Assembly: GCA_036505295.1 (NCBI GenBank)
Contig: DASXTQ010000034.1
Span: 1-64,000, forward strand
Reading direction: 5' to 3'
DNA: 64,000 nt
Origin: WS-7 sp036505295
GTDB lineage: Bacteria; Eisenbacteria; RBG-16-71-46; SZUA-252
The notes under the pieces are model-generated. The model was not told where the DNA came from, searched no databases, and saw only the letters and a list, made by a program, of their open reading frames with translations. Shown here one piece after another: positions 7,863-17,759 of the stretch (position 1 is the first letter of the stretch; each line of letters opens with the position of its first letter). The translations under genes and the position numbers were made by a program.

Positions 7863-9422
7863 ATGCGATGCGTCCGGCTCGCTCTACTTGCACTGCTTGT
7901 GCTTGTTCCTGGCCTGTCATCGGCCGACGAGGACCACCATCACGAGACGACCTCGCCCGAGAAGTTGGGGACCGTGCACTTCTGGATCACCGCGAAGCCG
8001 TCCGTTCAGCGCGATTTCAATCGCGCGGTCGCCCTCCTTCATTCCTTCGAGTACGAACAGGCCGAGAAGGCCTTCACGAGCATCGTACGGGCGGAGCCGA
8101 AGCTCGCGATGGGGTACTGGGGCATCGCCATGTGCAACTACCACCCCATCTGGGGGCCGACCACGAACGTGGAGCTGGAACGCGGCCGCGTCGCCGCGGC
8201 GAGAGCCGCCAAGTTGAAAGCGAGGACCGACCGGGAACGGGCCTATATTGCCGCGATCGGCGCGTACTACAAGGGAACCAGCCAGGTCGATTTCCCCGCG
8301 CGCAACGCGGCGTTCGAGCAAGCGATGGAACGCTTTCACCAGCAATATCCGGACGACATGGAGGGCACGGTCTTCTACGCTCTTGCGATTCTCGGGACCG
8401 CCCCGACGACCGACAAGACCTACACCAAGCAGAAGAAGGCCGCGGATCTCCTGAACTCCGTCCTGTCCAAGGCGCCCGACCATCCCGGCGTGGCCCACTA
8501 CTTGATCCATAGCCTGGACTATCCGGAGCTTGCCACCCTCGCGCTTCCGGCGGCGCGAGCCTACTCCAAGATCGCCCCCTCGGCGCCGCACGCCCAGCAC
8601 ATGCCGTCTCACATTTTCACCCGTCTCGGTTACTGGGAGGAGTCGATCCAGTCGAACCTCGCGTCGGCGGAGGCTTCCCGGGAGCTGATGGCGAAGACAA
8701 ATCCGGGGTCAACCTACTTCGAAGAGCTGCATGCGATGGACTATCTCGAATACGCGTACCTACAGCTCGGGCAGGAGGACAGGGCCAAGGGCGTCGTCGA
8801 CGCGATGGCCGCTGTTTCCAAGGTGAACCAACCGACCCTCTCGGCGGCGTACGCCTTCGCCGCTTCGCCGGCGCGCTACGCGCTCGAACGGCGCCAGTGG
8901 GCGGAGGCAAAGATGCTGACCGTGAGCCCGCGGTGGTTCCCATGGAATCAGTTCCCTGGAGCGGAGGCGGTTACCCATTTCGCTCGCGGAATCGGTGCGG
9001 CCCGCTCGGGAGACGTGGAAACGGCCAAGACGGAGCTCGCGAGCCTGGACGCGCTCCACGATAAGCTGGTCGGCGTCAAGGAGCGCTACAGCTGGGCCGA
9101 TCAGGTCGAGGTTCAGAGGCTGGCGGTCAGGGGGTGGATCGCTCGCGCGGAGAAGCGCGATGGCGAGGCCGTGCGGGAGCTTCGTTCCGCGGCTGATCTC
9201 GAGGACTCGATCGACAAACACCCCGTGACCCCGGGTGCGGTCATCCCCGCCCGCGAGCAGCTCGCGGACCTGCTGCTGGACATGGGCAAGTATGCGGATG
9301 CGGCGAAGGAGTACGAAACTGTATTGAACAGCGCTCCCGGCAGGAAGTCGAGCGCCCGCGGGCTGGAGCTCGCGAAGCGAGGGACGTCTTCGGCTACAGA
9401 TCCTTCTTCATTATCACGGTAG
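7863..9422 (+). CDS. Secreted TPR-like repeat protein
   Basis: A 519-residue protein preceded by GGAGGT (about 5 bases before the ATG). It begins with a signal peptide (LALLALLVLVPGLSSA) and a short His-rich segment (DEDHHHE). The rest is helical and alanine-rich, with degenerate tetratricopeptide units (for example FEYEQAEKAFTSIVRAEPK and the C-terminal GKYADAAKEYETVLN). Central motifs such as MGYWGIAMCNYHPIWG and HAQHMPSHIFTRLG recur in a family of exported TPR proteins of unassigned function. It probably scaffolds other envelope proteins. Its 3' end overlaps the convergent lipoprotein gene by 29 bases. Confidence 0.75.
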   Translation: MRCVRLALLALLVLVPGLSSADEDHHHETTSPEKLGTVHFWITAKPSVQRDFNRAVALLHSFEYEQAEKAFTSIVRAEPKLAMGYWGIAMCNYHPIWGPTTNVELERGRVAAARAAKLKARTDRERAYIAAIGAYYKGTSQVDFPARNAAFEQAMERFHQQYPDDMEGTVFYALAILGTAPTTDKTYTKQKKAADLLNSVLSKAPDHPGVAHYLIHSLDYPELATLALPAARAYSKIAPSAPHAQHMPSHIFTRLGYWEESIQSNLASAEASRELMAKTNPGSTYFEELHAMDYLEYAYLQLGQEDRAKGVVDAMAAVSKVNQPTLSAAYAFAASPARYALERRQWAEAKMLTVSPRWFPWNQFPGAEAVTHFARGIGAARSGDVETAKTELASLDALHDKLVGVKERYSWADQVEVQRLAVRGWIARAEKRDGEAVRELRSAADLEDSIDKHPVTPGAVIPAREQLADLLLDMGKYADAAKEYETVLNSAPGRKSSARGLELAKRGTSSATDPSSLSR

Positions 9423-9933
9423 CCGTGAGCTTGGTCAGGGTCTCGGTGCCTTGGATCGGGAAGCTCGTCCCGTTGATGATGATCCGCAATCCGACCTTGG
9501 CGCGGTCGTGGGTCAGGACCTCGGCCAGGGCGGGGGATGCCTCGATGTGGGTGCTCACGTTCGTGATCTGTCCCGCGAAAAGCTGGAAGGGGATGTCCGC
9601 GATCGGCGTGGTCGTGAAGGGATCGGCCGAATCGGCGGCCGCGAAGTAGATCAGCACGTCGCCGGTGGCGGCGCCGCTCGTGTTGTCGAAGGAGGCCGCA
9701 ACGTCGAGGCTCGCCGACATGACGCGGGTCACGTCGCTCACGCCCTGAAGCAAGTTCAGGCTGTCGGAGAAGACCTCGACCGTATCGCTGGGGGTCAGAG
9801 GAATGGGCCCGTAGTTGACCGTGCGGCTGCCCGGATCCATGAAGCTCAGGATGTCGATGGTGAGAATCAGGTTCCTGTTTCCGCACCCCACGAGGAGCGG
9901 CAGCAGGAGCGCGATCGGGATCAGTCGGCGCAC
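9394..9933 (-). CDS. Lipoprotein of unknown function
   Basis: A 179-residue protein with a lipoprotein signal (LLPLLVGCGNRN; lipobox LVGC). It starts at a GTG with AGGAGG seven bases upstream. The mature part is beta-rich and hydrophilic, with NGTSFPIQG near the C-terminus, in the style of immunoglobulin-like or LEA-type sandwich lipoproteins. It follows the outer-membrane protein gene by 10 bases and is probably co-transcribed, so the two may form an envelope complex. Confidence 0.65.
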   Translation of the reverse strand: MRRLIPIALLLPLLVGCGNRNLILTIDILSFMDPGSRTVNYGPIPLTPSDTVEVFSDSLNLLQGVSDVTRVMSASLDVAASFDNTSGAATGDVLIYFAAADSADPFTTTPIADIPFQLFAGQITNVSTHIEASPALAEVLTHDRAKVGLRIIINGTSFPIQGTETLTKLTATVIMKKDL

Positions 9934-9943
9934 GGCAGGCCTC

Positions 9944-11302
9944 CTAGTACAAAGAGAGCGAGGCGGAAAGCTCTGCTCCGCGTTCGCGTTCGATGTTGCG
10001 GCTGTTGGTCGCGATGGCGAGATCGATCCCGATCTTCCCGAGACGGTAGCCTGCGCCTCCGGCGAACTGCGCCATCTTGTTCTGATCTCGCGAGAGCCCG
10101 GTTCGTAGCGCGAGCATCCCGAACCAGAACTCGGCTCCTGCGTGCATCGAGGTGCGGAAGTCCCCGTTCACGATGTCCCCCGCGATCGTCGTCCGCCCGA
10201 CGCGCTTGGCGACGTTCACGGTGGTCGTGACCGGGATGCGGCTCACGAAGCGCTCGCCGCTCGCGACCTCCGTCGTCGTGAATTCGTTCGTCGAGTCGTC
10301 GTACGCGTGGCGGCGCACGGTGGTGCTCCACCGGATCTGGCTGCCGAAGTCGTTCAGCCCGACGCCCAATTCGAAGTTCCTCCAGTAGAGGACGGCGCCC
10401 ACGTCGGAGCCGATCCCACGCCCCATCCCGCCGTCGCCGCCCACGACCGCGTGGCGCGTCTGGGTATCCATGTCGATCGTCACGGGGTTGCTGCCGGCAA
10501 ACAGGGTGTCGCCCGTCGTGGCGCCGGCGACCGAGTGCGCGTCGCCGTAGGCGAGGCCGAGCAGGTACTTCGGCGCGGCCCCAAGGTAGAGCGAGGTGGA
10601 GCCGTTCCGGCGCGGATCGGCGTTCTGGCCCTCGGTCGGCGAGGCCCGGTACAGCGCCCGGAGGGCGTATCCGACCTGGAAGGAGATCGCCGCCTGCGCG
10701 CGCGCTTCGTCCGTCAGACCGTAGCGCGTGTTCCCGGTGAATGGGACCGCGTCGCGCAGCGCGTCGCGGAGATTGTCGCTCAGCGTGAGCTCATTCTTCA
10801 CGTGGACGAGCGGCGACAGTGCCAAGAACACCTTCCCGAAACTCTTGCTGAAGCCACCCACGTGGTAGACCCCGCCCTGCTTCATCGATTCCTTGGGAAT
10901 GACTCGCTTCACGTCGGCCAGGTCTATCTGTAAGGAGTCCTGCGCGACGAAGATCGAGATGTCGCCCGAGACCTCGTCCGGCTGCCACAGCTTGATCGTG
11001 AGCGGGGGATTGAGGAGCACGTTCGCGACCTCGTAGATGTTGAACGTGGAATCCTTCGAATCGAACGTGGGGTGATCGGCCAGGTACTGGATGAGACCCA
11101 GCGGCAGCGGAATCGAGCCGGAGCCGCCCGTTCCTTTCGGCACCGCCCGGAAGGCGATGTTCGAGCCGGTGTAGTCGCCGACGTCGCTCGTGACCACGCC
11201 GCCCATGCCGAGCCGGCGCGCGTCGAGCATCTGCCCTTGGGCGACGCCGCAGGGGAGACCCAATGCGAGCATCAGGAGCGCGAGCCAACCATTTCTCAGC
11301 AC
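9944..11302 (-). CDS. Outer-membrane barrel-like protein (DUF5723/PorQ type)
   Basis: A 452-residue exported protein. The GTG start at 11302 was chosen because GGGAGGGG lies 8 bases ahead and a signal peptide follows directly (LRNGWLALLMLALGLPCGVAQG). The mature start MLDARRLGMGGV resembles the N-terminus of FadL/PorV-like barrels of the FCB group, and the rest is alternating beta strands with repeated aromatic-terminated segments (LSASLSLY at the very end, as in barrels recognised by BamA). It probably forms an outer-membrane beta barrel; cargo is unknown. The lipoprotein gene follows. Confidence 0.7.
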   Translation of the reverse strand: MLRNGWLALLMLALGLPCGVAQGQMLDARRLGMGGVVTSDVGDYTGSNIAFRAVPKGTGGSGSIPLPLGLIQYLADHPTFDSKDSTFNIYEVANVLLNPPLTIKLWQPDEVSGDISIFVAQDSLQIDLADVKRVIPKESMKQGGVYHVGGFSKSFGKVFLALSPLVHVKNELTLSDNLRDALRDAVPFTGNTRYGLTDEARAQAAISFQVGYALRALYRASPTEGQNADPRRNGSTSLYLGAAPKYLLGLAYGDAHSVAGATTGDTLFAGSNPVTIDMDTQTRHAVVGGDGGMGRGIGSDVGAVLYWRNFELGVGLNDFGSQIRWSTTVRRHAYDDSTNEFTTTEVASGERFVSRIPVTTTVNVAKRVGRTTIAGDIVNGDFRTSMHAGAEFWFGMLALRTGLSRDQNKMAQFAGGAGYRLGKIGIDLAIATNSRNIERERGAELSASLSLY

Positions 11303-11518
11303 TGAACTTACCCCTCCCGCTTCGCCGCGCGGACGAATCCATTCTTCCCGGCCGGGTATCTGAGGAGCTATCGGCATCCCTGGGGTCGGTCTTGAGGGGG
11401 AGTCGTTTGACCCCCTGGCCCAGCGTGTGATAGCCTTCAGTCGCTTGAAATCGCGGCAGTTAGGCATTTCATCGCGACCTCATTAATCCATCCGCGGACG
11501 AGGCTCACCCAAACCACG

Positions 11519-14155
11519 ATGAGCGAAACCGAGCTTTCGAAGGTCTACGACCATACCGAGGCGGAGCGACGGTGGTACACCCACTGGTTGGATCGCGGCT
11601 ACTTCCGCCCGGGCGACGGCGAGGGACAGCCCTTCGTCACCCTGATCCCGCCCCCGAACGTGACCGGCAGCCTCACGATCGGCCACGCGTTCAACCACAC
11701 ATTGCAAGATACGCTTACCCGCTGGCAGCGCATGACCGGCGTGCCGACGCTCTGGCTTCCGGGCACCGACCATGCGGGAATCGCGACGCAAAACGTGGTC
11801 GAGCGCAAGCTCGCCGAGGAGGGGAAGACCCGCCACGACCTGGGGCGCGAGGCTTTCTTGGAGCTGGTGTGGAAGTGGAAGGAGCACTACCACGAGCGCA
11901 TCACGGCGCAGATGAAACGCATCGGCGACTCCGTCGACTGGTCGCGTGAGCGCTTTACGATGGACGACGGGCTTTCGCGGGCGGTCCGCGAGGTCTTCGT
12001 GCGCCTCTACAAGAAAGGGCTGATCTACCGCGGCAACCGAATCATCAATTGGTGCCCGCGCTGCCTGACGGCGCTCTCCGACGAAGAGGTGGATCGCCAG
12101 GAGACGGAGGGGAAGCTCTATCACCTGATGTATCCGATCAAGGGGACGCAAAAGCACATCGTGGTCGCGACCACGCGCCCGGAGACCATGCTGGGTGACG
12201 TAGCGGTCGCGGTCCATCCCAAGGACAAGCGCTACTTCCCGCTTCGCGGCAAGACGGCGATCCTGCCGTTCCTGCGCCGTGAGATCCCGATCGTCTTCGA
12301 CGAGTCGGTCGATCCCAAGTTCGGCACCGGCGCCGTGAAGGTAACGCCGGCGCACGATCCGAACGACTTCGAGCTGGGCCAGCGGCACGGACTCACCCCG
12401 ATCGTCGTGATGGACCCATCGGGGAGGATGAACGAAAACGCCGGTGACTTCCGCGGGCTGAGCCGCGAAGAGGCGCGCGCCCGGATCGTCGAAGCGCTGG
12501 AAGACCGGGGCCTCTTGGCGCGTGTGGAGCCCCACCGCTTTGCGGTCGGGCACTGCCAACGCTGTGACTCCGTGGTGGAGCCGTATCTATCGCTGCAGTG
12601 GTTCGTGTCGATGAAGCCGCTCGCGAAGCCCGCGCTCGAGGCGATCGAGAAGGGGGAGCTCACGATCCTGCCCCGCCGCTGGGAGAAGGTTTATCTCAGG
12701 TGGCTGGAGGGGATCCGCGACTGGTGCATCTCACGGCAGCTCTGGTGGGGGCACCGGATCCCGGTCTGGACCTGCGCGGGCTGCACCGAGACGATCGTCG
12801 AGGTGGATGCGCCGACCCGTTGCCCCAAGTGCGGCTGCGACAAACTGCAGCAGGACGAGGACGTGCTCGATACATGGTTCTCCTCGTGGCTCTGGCCCTT
12901 TTCGACGCTCGGCTGGCCCCAGGAGACCGAGGACTTGAAGCGCTTCTATCCCTCAAGCGTTCTCATCACCGGGCCGGACATCATCTTCTTCTGGGTGGCT
13001 CGGATGGTCATGGCGGGATACGAGTTCATGGGGCGCGCGCCCTTCCCGGTGGTCTACCTGCACGGGATCGTGCGCGATGTGCAGGGCCGGAAGATGTCGA
13101 AGTCTCTCGGGAACTCCGCCGATCCGATCGAGATCGCGGAGAAGTACGGCGCCGACTCGCTCAGGCTCACGCTCCTCCTGCTCTCGCCCCAGGGCTCGGA
13201 TATCCATTTCTCCGAGGAGCGGGTGGACCTAGGGAGGCATTTCGCGAACAAGCTCTGGAACGCGTTCCGTCTCGTCGCGCCGTACCTCAAGGGCTACACG
13301 CCCGACGAGCAGGCGGCGCGCCCCTTCTTGACGGACGCGGATCATTGGATCCTGAGCGTGCTCGGCACGACCGCCCGGCAAGTGACCAGGAACCTCAAAG
13401 CCTATCGGATCGGCGACGCCGCCAAGGATATCTACGATTTCACATGGCGCGAGCTGTGCGACTGGTATCTCGAGATGGCGAAGCCGCGTCTCTATGCGGG
13501 CCCCGACGCGCCGGGCGCCCAGGCGGTGCGGTTCACGATCCATCGCGTGTTCGGGACGGTGCTGAGGCTTCTCCATCCGTTCATGCCGTTTCTCTCCGAG
13601 GAGCTCTGGCACGCCCTTCCCGGCACGGATGGGGACGTCTGCGTGGCGGAGTGGCCGGCGCCGGCGCGCACGGCCAACAAGGAGGCGGAGGCGCAAATCG
13701 AGCTCCTGAAAGAAATCGTAGGCGCGATTCGGAATCTGCGGTCGGAGATGAGCATCGCGCCGGCGAGGAAAACGCCGGTCCTGATCCGCGCCACGGGGCC
13801 GGAGTCGGACCTCATCCGCGACCAGGCGGAGATGATCACCCTCCTGGGCAAGGCGGACCGCCTGGAGGTGGGCCCTACGGTGAAGAAACCGGCCGTAACG
13901 GCGTCCACCGTGGTGCGGGGGCACGAGATCTTTCTGCCCCTCGTGGGGTTGATCGACGTGGAGACCGAGCGGAAGCGGCTCGAGAGGGAGCTGGACAAGG
14001 TGATGCGTGATTTCGATCAATCGATGCGCAAGCTCCAGAACGAGGATTTTCTGGGGAAGGCGAAGAAGGACGTCGTGGACCGGGAGCGCACGCGCCTCGA
14101 GTCGCTCGGCGCGACCAAGGAAAAACTGGAACGAAACCTCGAGGTCCTGCGATGA
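11519..14155 (+). CDS. valS: Valyl-tRNA synthetase
   Basis: An 878-residue class I aminoacyl-tRNA synthetase. The ATP-binding region PPPNVTGSLTIGHAF (about 44-58) carries TIGH in place of the more usual HMGH, and KMSKSLGNSADP appears near 525. The editing (CP1) domain has the TTRPETMLGD motif that removes Thr-AMP/Thr-tRNA. A zinc ribbon (CAGC...CPKC) follows, and the C-terminal coiled coil (about 810-878) clamps the tRNA. GAGG lies 15 bases upstream of the ATG. Its last 4 bases overlap the next gene's ATG (ATGA). No T-box leader is apparent in the 216 bases before it. Confidence 0.97.
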   Translation: MSETELSKVYDHTEAERRWYTHWLDRGYFRPGDGEGQPFVTLIPPPNVTGSLTIGHAFNHTLQDTLTRWQRMTGVPTLWLPGTDHAGIATQNVVERKLAEEGKTRHDLGREAFLELVWKWKEHYHERITAQMKRIGDSVDWSRERFTMDDGLSRAVREVFVRLYKKGLIYRGNRIINWCPRCLTALSDEEVDRQETEGKLYHLMYPIKGTQKHIVVATTRPETMLGDVAVAVHPKDKRYFPLRGKTAILPFLRREIPIVFDESVDPKFGTGAVKVTPAHDPNDFELGQRHGLTPIVVMDPSGRMNENAGDFRGLSREEARARIVEALEDRGLLARVEPHRFAVGHCQRCDSVVEPYLSLQWFVSMKPLAKPALEAIEKGELTILPRRWEKVYLRWLEGIRDWCISRQLWWGHRIPVWTCAGCTETIVEVDAPTRCPKCGCDKLQQDEDVLDTWFSSWLWPFSTLGWPQETEDLKRFYPSSVLITGPDIIFFWVARMVMAGYEFMGRAPFPVVYLHGIVRDVQGRKMSKSLGNSADPIEIAEKYGADSLRLTLLLLSPQGSDIHFSEERVDLGRHFANKLWNAFRLVAPYLKGYTPDEQAARPFLTDADHWILSVLGTTARQVTRNLKAYRIGDAAKDIYDFTWRELCDWYLEMAKPRLYAGPDAPGAQAVRFTIHRVFGTVLRLLHPFMPFLSEELWHALPGTDGDVCVAEWPAPARTANKEAEAQIELLKEIVGAIRNLRSEMSIAPARKTPVLIRATGPESDLIRDQAEMITLLGKADRLEVGPTVKKPAVTASTVVRGHEIFLPLVGLIDVETERKRLERELDKVMRDFDQSMRKLQNEDFLGKAKKDVVDRERTRLESLGATKEKLERNLEVLR

Positions 14156-15579
14156 AACTCGCGATCAAGATCTCCATCGCGCTCGGCATCGGCGCCTTCG
14201 GCGCGGCCGTCGTTTGCGGGCTCCTGGCGTTCGCTGCGCACGCGGAGGCGACCCCGAAGAGGGCGGCGCCGGCAACGACCGCCACGGTCGCGGGAAGGGA
14301 CGTGGCGGTCACCGTCTACAAGGACAACCTCGGGGTCGTCAAGGATCGCCGGAAGTTCTCGGTGCCTCCGGGTGTATCGGAGCTGAAATTCAGCGACGTC
14401 GCGGCGAGCATCGATCCGACCTCCGTGCACCTGCGCCCCGTGGGGAAAGGGGACGTCGAGATTCTCTGGCAGGACTACCGGTACGACCTGGCGAGCACCG
14501 ACAAGCTGCTCGAAAAATACATCGATCAGGCCATCGAGATCTCGACCAAGGATGATCAGGTGAGGCGGGGGACACTCCTCGCGTACGACCCGACGTCGCT
14601 CGTCGTCCAGAGCGAGGGCGGCGGGATCTCGCTCGTGACTCGCGCGGAGGTGCGCCAAGTGGGGCTCCGCGAGCTTCCGAAGGGCCTGATCACGCGTCCG
14701 ACCCTGGTCTGGCGAGTGCGCGCGCCGGGCGGCAGAGAGCGGGACCTGGAAGTTTCCTATATGACGGGCGGCATGGACTGGCACGCGGAATACGTCGCGG
14801 TGCTGGAGGAGAACGGATCCAGTCTTGAGCTCTCAGGCTGGGCATCGGTCGAAAATCGATCGGGGGCGACCTACGACGACGCGAAGCTCAAGCTCATCGC
14901 CGGGACCATCCACCGGGCCATGGCGGCGCGGCCGATGCCCTACATGGACGGGATTCGGGCCATGGCCAAACAGGAAGGTACGGTTGAGGAGCGCGGCTTC
15001 TTTGAATACCACCTCTACGAGCTGCCGCAGCGGGCGACGCTCGCCAACAACGAGGTCAAGCAGGTCGGACTGCTTCATGCCTCGGGGGTCCGCTCGATAC
15101 GGAAGTTCACCTACGACGGCTCCGTGGACGGCAGTCAGGTCCAGGTCCGGATGGAATTTCAAAACGATGCGTCCTCGGGGCTGGGCATGCCGCTCCCCGA
15201 GGGAGTTGTGCGGGTCTTCCAGCGCGACACCGACGGCTCGCTGGAGCTGGTGGGGGAAGACCGCATCGAGCATACGCCGAAGAATCAGACGGTCCGGGTC
15301 TCGGTGGGCGCCGCCTTCGATATCGCCGCCGAGCGCAAGCAGACCGACTTTCGGCAAATCGGCTCGAAGGTGAACGAGGTCTCGTACGAGATCACCCTCA
15401 CCAATCATCGAAAGGAAGCGGTGGACGTCGTTGTGACCGAGCACGCCGACGGCCACTGGGAAATCGTGAAATCCAGCGTGCCCCACCAGAAGAAGGACTC
15501 TCGGACGTTCGAGTTCAAGGTTCGATGCGAGCCGGAGAAGCCGGTCACCGTCGCGTACACCGTGCGGACGCAGGCGTGA
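14152..15579 (+). CDS. DUF4139-family exported protein
   Basis: A 475-residue protein with an N-terminal signal/anchor helix (IALGIGAFGAAVVCGLLAFAAHA). The mature part has an N-terminal domain of unknown function (VAVTVYKDNLGVVKDRR) and a C-terminal DUF4139-type region marked by TGGMDWHAEYVAVL, LSGWASVENRSGATYDDAKLKL and a terminal NHRKEAVDVVVTEHADGHWEIV. Such proteins are usually periplasmic or surface proteins without known activity. It is translationally coupled to valS (ATGA) and to uvrB (GTGA), which may only reflect compact packing. Confidence 0.75.
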   Translation: MKLAIKISIALGIGAFGAAVVCGLLAFAAHAEATPKRAAPATTATVAGRDVAVTVYKDNLGVVKDRRKFSVPPGVSELKFSDVAASIDPTSVHLRPVGKGDVEILWQDYRYDLASTDKLLEKYIDQAIEISTKDDQVRRGTLLAYDPTSLVVQSEGGGISLVTRAEVRQVGLRELPKGLITRPTLVWRVRAPGGRERDLEVSYMTGGMDWHAEYVAVLEENGSSLELSGWASVENRSGATYDDAKLKLIAGTIHRAMAARPMPYMDGIRAMAKQEGTVEERGFFEYHLYELPQRATLANNEVKQVGLLHASGVRSIRKFTYDGSVDGSQVQVRMEFQNDASSGLGMPLPEGVVRVFQRDTDGSLELVGEDRIEHTPKNQTVRVSVGAAFDIAAERKQTDFRQIGSKVNEVSYEITLTNHRKEAVDVVVTEHADGHWEIVKSSVPHQKKDSRTFEFKVRCEPEKPVTVAYTVRTQA

Positions 15580-17759
15580 GCGCCGAGCGATCCCATGCTT
15601 CTGGGGCCGAGCCGGCTCCCCCGGCGGATGGGGGTTCCGTCCGCGCGGACGGTTTCCTGCGCCGAGATCTGACGCCCGCCGAGTTCAAGCTGGTGGCGCC
15701 GTACCGGCCGCTGGGGGATCAACCCCGAGCGATCCGCGAGCTGATCGAAGGCGTGGAGCGCCGTGACCGCTATCAAACGCTCCTGGGCGTCACCGGCTCG
15801 GGGAAGACCTTCACGATCGCCAACGTGATCCAGGCGGCGGCCCGGCCCACGCTCGTCATCTCGCATAACAAGACCCTCGCCGCGCAGCTCTACGCGGAGT
15901 TCAAGAGCTTCTTCCCGGAGAACGCGGTGGGCTACTTCGTCTCCTACTATGACTACTACCAGCCCGAGGCGTACGTACCGCAGACGAATACCTACATCGA
16001 GAAGGATGCCTCCATCAACGACGACATCGACCGTCTGCGTCTCGCCGCGACGAGCGCGCTCTTCGAGCGGCGCGACGTCATCGTCGTCGCGAGCGTCTCA
16101 TGCATCTACGGGCTGGGCTCGCCCGAGGATTTCCGCCGCGAGATGCTCCTGGTCCGGGTCGGGGACCGGATCACGCGCGACGCCATCCTGGGCCAGCTGG
16201 TGCACAACCAGTACACGCGGAACGATCTCGACCTGAAGCGCGGGACCTTCCGCGCGCGCGGCGACGTGGTCGAGGTCCACCCGGCGTACGAGGAAACCGC
16301 AATCCGGATCGAGCTCTTGGGAGACGACGTGGAGCGGATCGCCGTCTTCGATCCCCTCACCGGCAAGACGCTCCAGCCGGTCACGACGGGCGCGATCTAC
16401 CCGGCGAAGCACTTCGTGACCACGCCGATCCGGATCCAACAGGGAACCCGGCTCATCCGAGAGGAGCTGACGGAGCGCCTGGAGCAGCTCCGCGCGGAGG
16501 GCAAGCTCCTCGAAGCGCAACGGCTCAAGATGCGGACCGAATACGATCTCGAGATGCTGAACGAGATCGGCTACTGCGCCGGAATCGAGAACTACTCGCG
16601 CCCGCTCTCCGGACGGAAGCCGGGGGAGAGGCCGCAATGCCTCATCGACTACTTCCCGGAGGATTTTCTCCTGATCATCGACGAGTCCCACGTGACGGTT
16701 CCCCAGATCGGGGGCATGTACGAAGGGGACCGCTCGCGCAAGCAGACCCTGGTCGAGTACGGCTTCCGGCTTCCTTCCGCGCTCGATAACCGTCCGCTCC
16801 GATTCGACGAGTTCGAGAGGCTGACCGGGCAGACGATCTACGTCTCGGCCACGCCGAGCGACTACGAGCTCCGAAAATCGGGCGGCGTCGTGGTGGAGCA
16901 GATCATCCGCCCGACGGGCCTCATCGATCCCAGGATCTCGATCCGGCCGACCAAGGGCCAGATCGACGATCTTCTCGAGGAGATCAAGCGCCGGGTGGAA
17001 CTAGGGGAGCGTGTGCTCGTGACGACCCTCACCAAGCGGATGGCGGAGGACCTGACCGAGTACCTGTTCCAGGCGGGCGTGAACGTGCGCTACATCCACT
17101 CGGATATCGACGCCATCGAGCGGGTGGAGATCCTGCGCGCGCTGAGACTCCAAAAGGTCGACGTGCTCGTGGGGATCAACCTGCTCCGCGAGGGCCTCGA
17201 TCTCCCCGAAGTGTCGCTGGTCGCGATCCTGGACGCAGACAAGGAAGGGTTCCTGAGATCGGAGACGTCGCTCATCCAGACCTCCGGGCGCGCGGCACGC
17301 CACGTCAACGGCGAGGTGATCCTCTACGCGGACCAGATGACCGGTTCCATGCGGCGCGCGCTCGAGGAGATGAACCGCCGCCGGGAAGCGCAGTCCCGCT
17401 ACAACGAGGCGCACGGGATCACCCCGCAGACCATCGTGAAGTCACTGGATGAGGTGCTCCGGAGCACGACGGTGGCCGATGCGGCCGCGCCGCTCACGCC
17501 CGAGGACCTTCTCCCGAGCGACGCGCTTCGGCTGGATCGTGAATCGTTGATGGAGCTGCTCGAGCGAGAGATGCTCGCCGCGGCGGCTCGAGAAGAATTC
17601 GAGGCGGCCGCGTCGCTGCGTGACCGTCTCGACGAGCTCCGGCTGGAGGCCGGGAAGGAGCGTTCGCATGCGCCTCGAATCGATCGCCGCACCTCTGGTC
17701 CGGATCGCCCTGACCGAGGACATCGGGGGCGGGGACGCCACGACAGAAGTCGTCATTGA
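15576..17759 (+). CDS. uvrB: Excinuclease ABC subunit B
   Basis: A 727-residue UvrB starting at a GTG that overlaps the previous stop. It has the helicase Walker A GVTGSGKTFT, the damage-probing beta-hairpin (YYDYYQPEAYVP), the DEAH-like DESHVTVPQ, helicase motif VI (QTSGRAARH) and a C-terminal UVR motif (REEFEAAASLRDRLDELR). UvrB loads onto damaged DNA with UvrA and then recruits UvrC. After the UVR motif the frame runs on for about 30 Arg/Asp/His-rich residues that overlap the first 92 bases of nadC. uvrA is 19 kb downstream. Confidence 0.97.
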   Translation: MSAERSHASGAEPAPPADGGSVRADGFLRRDLTPAEFKLVAPYRPLGDQPRAIRELIEGVERRDRYQTLLGVTGSGKTFTIANVIQAAARPTLVISHNKTLAAQLYAEFKSFFPENAVGYFVSYYDYYQPEAYVPQTNTYIEKDASINDDIDRLRLAATSALFERRDVIVVASVSCIYGLGSPEDFRREMLLVRVGDRITRDAILGQLVHNQYTRNDLDLKRGTFRARGDVVEVHPAYEETAIRIELLGDDVERIAVFDPLTGKTLQPVTTGAIYPAKHFVTTPIRIQQGTRLIREELTERLEQLRAEGKLLEAQRLKMRTEYDLEMLNEIGYCAGIENYSRPLSGRKPGERPQCLIDYFPEDFLLIIDESHVTVPQIGGMYEGDRSRKQTLVEYGFRLPSALDNRPLRFDEFERLTGQTIYVSATPSDYELRKSGGVVVEQIIRPTGLIDPRISIRPTKGQIDDLLEEIKRRVELGERVLVTTLTKRMAEDLTEYLFQAGVNVRYIHSDIDAIERVEILRALRLQKVDVLVGINLLREGLDLPEVSLVAILDADKEGFLRSETSLIQTSGRAARHVNGEVILYADQMTGSMRRALEEMNRRREAQSRYNEAHGITPQTIVKSLDEVLRSTTVADAAAPLTPEDLLPSDALRLDRESLMELLEREMLAAAAREEFEAAASLRDRLDELRLEAGKERSHAPRIDRRTSGPDRPDRGHRGRGRHDRSRH

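Noticed and set aside
11395..11416. AGGGGG/CCCCCT hairpin between the outer-membrane gene and valS
   Set aside because: Six pairs with a 10-base loop and no T-run; no T-box motif was found to support regulation of valS.
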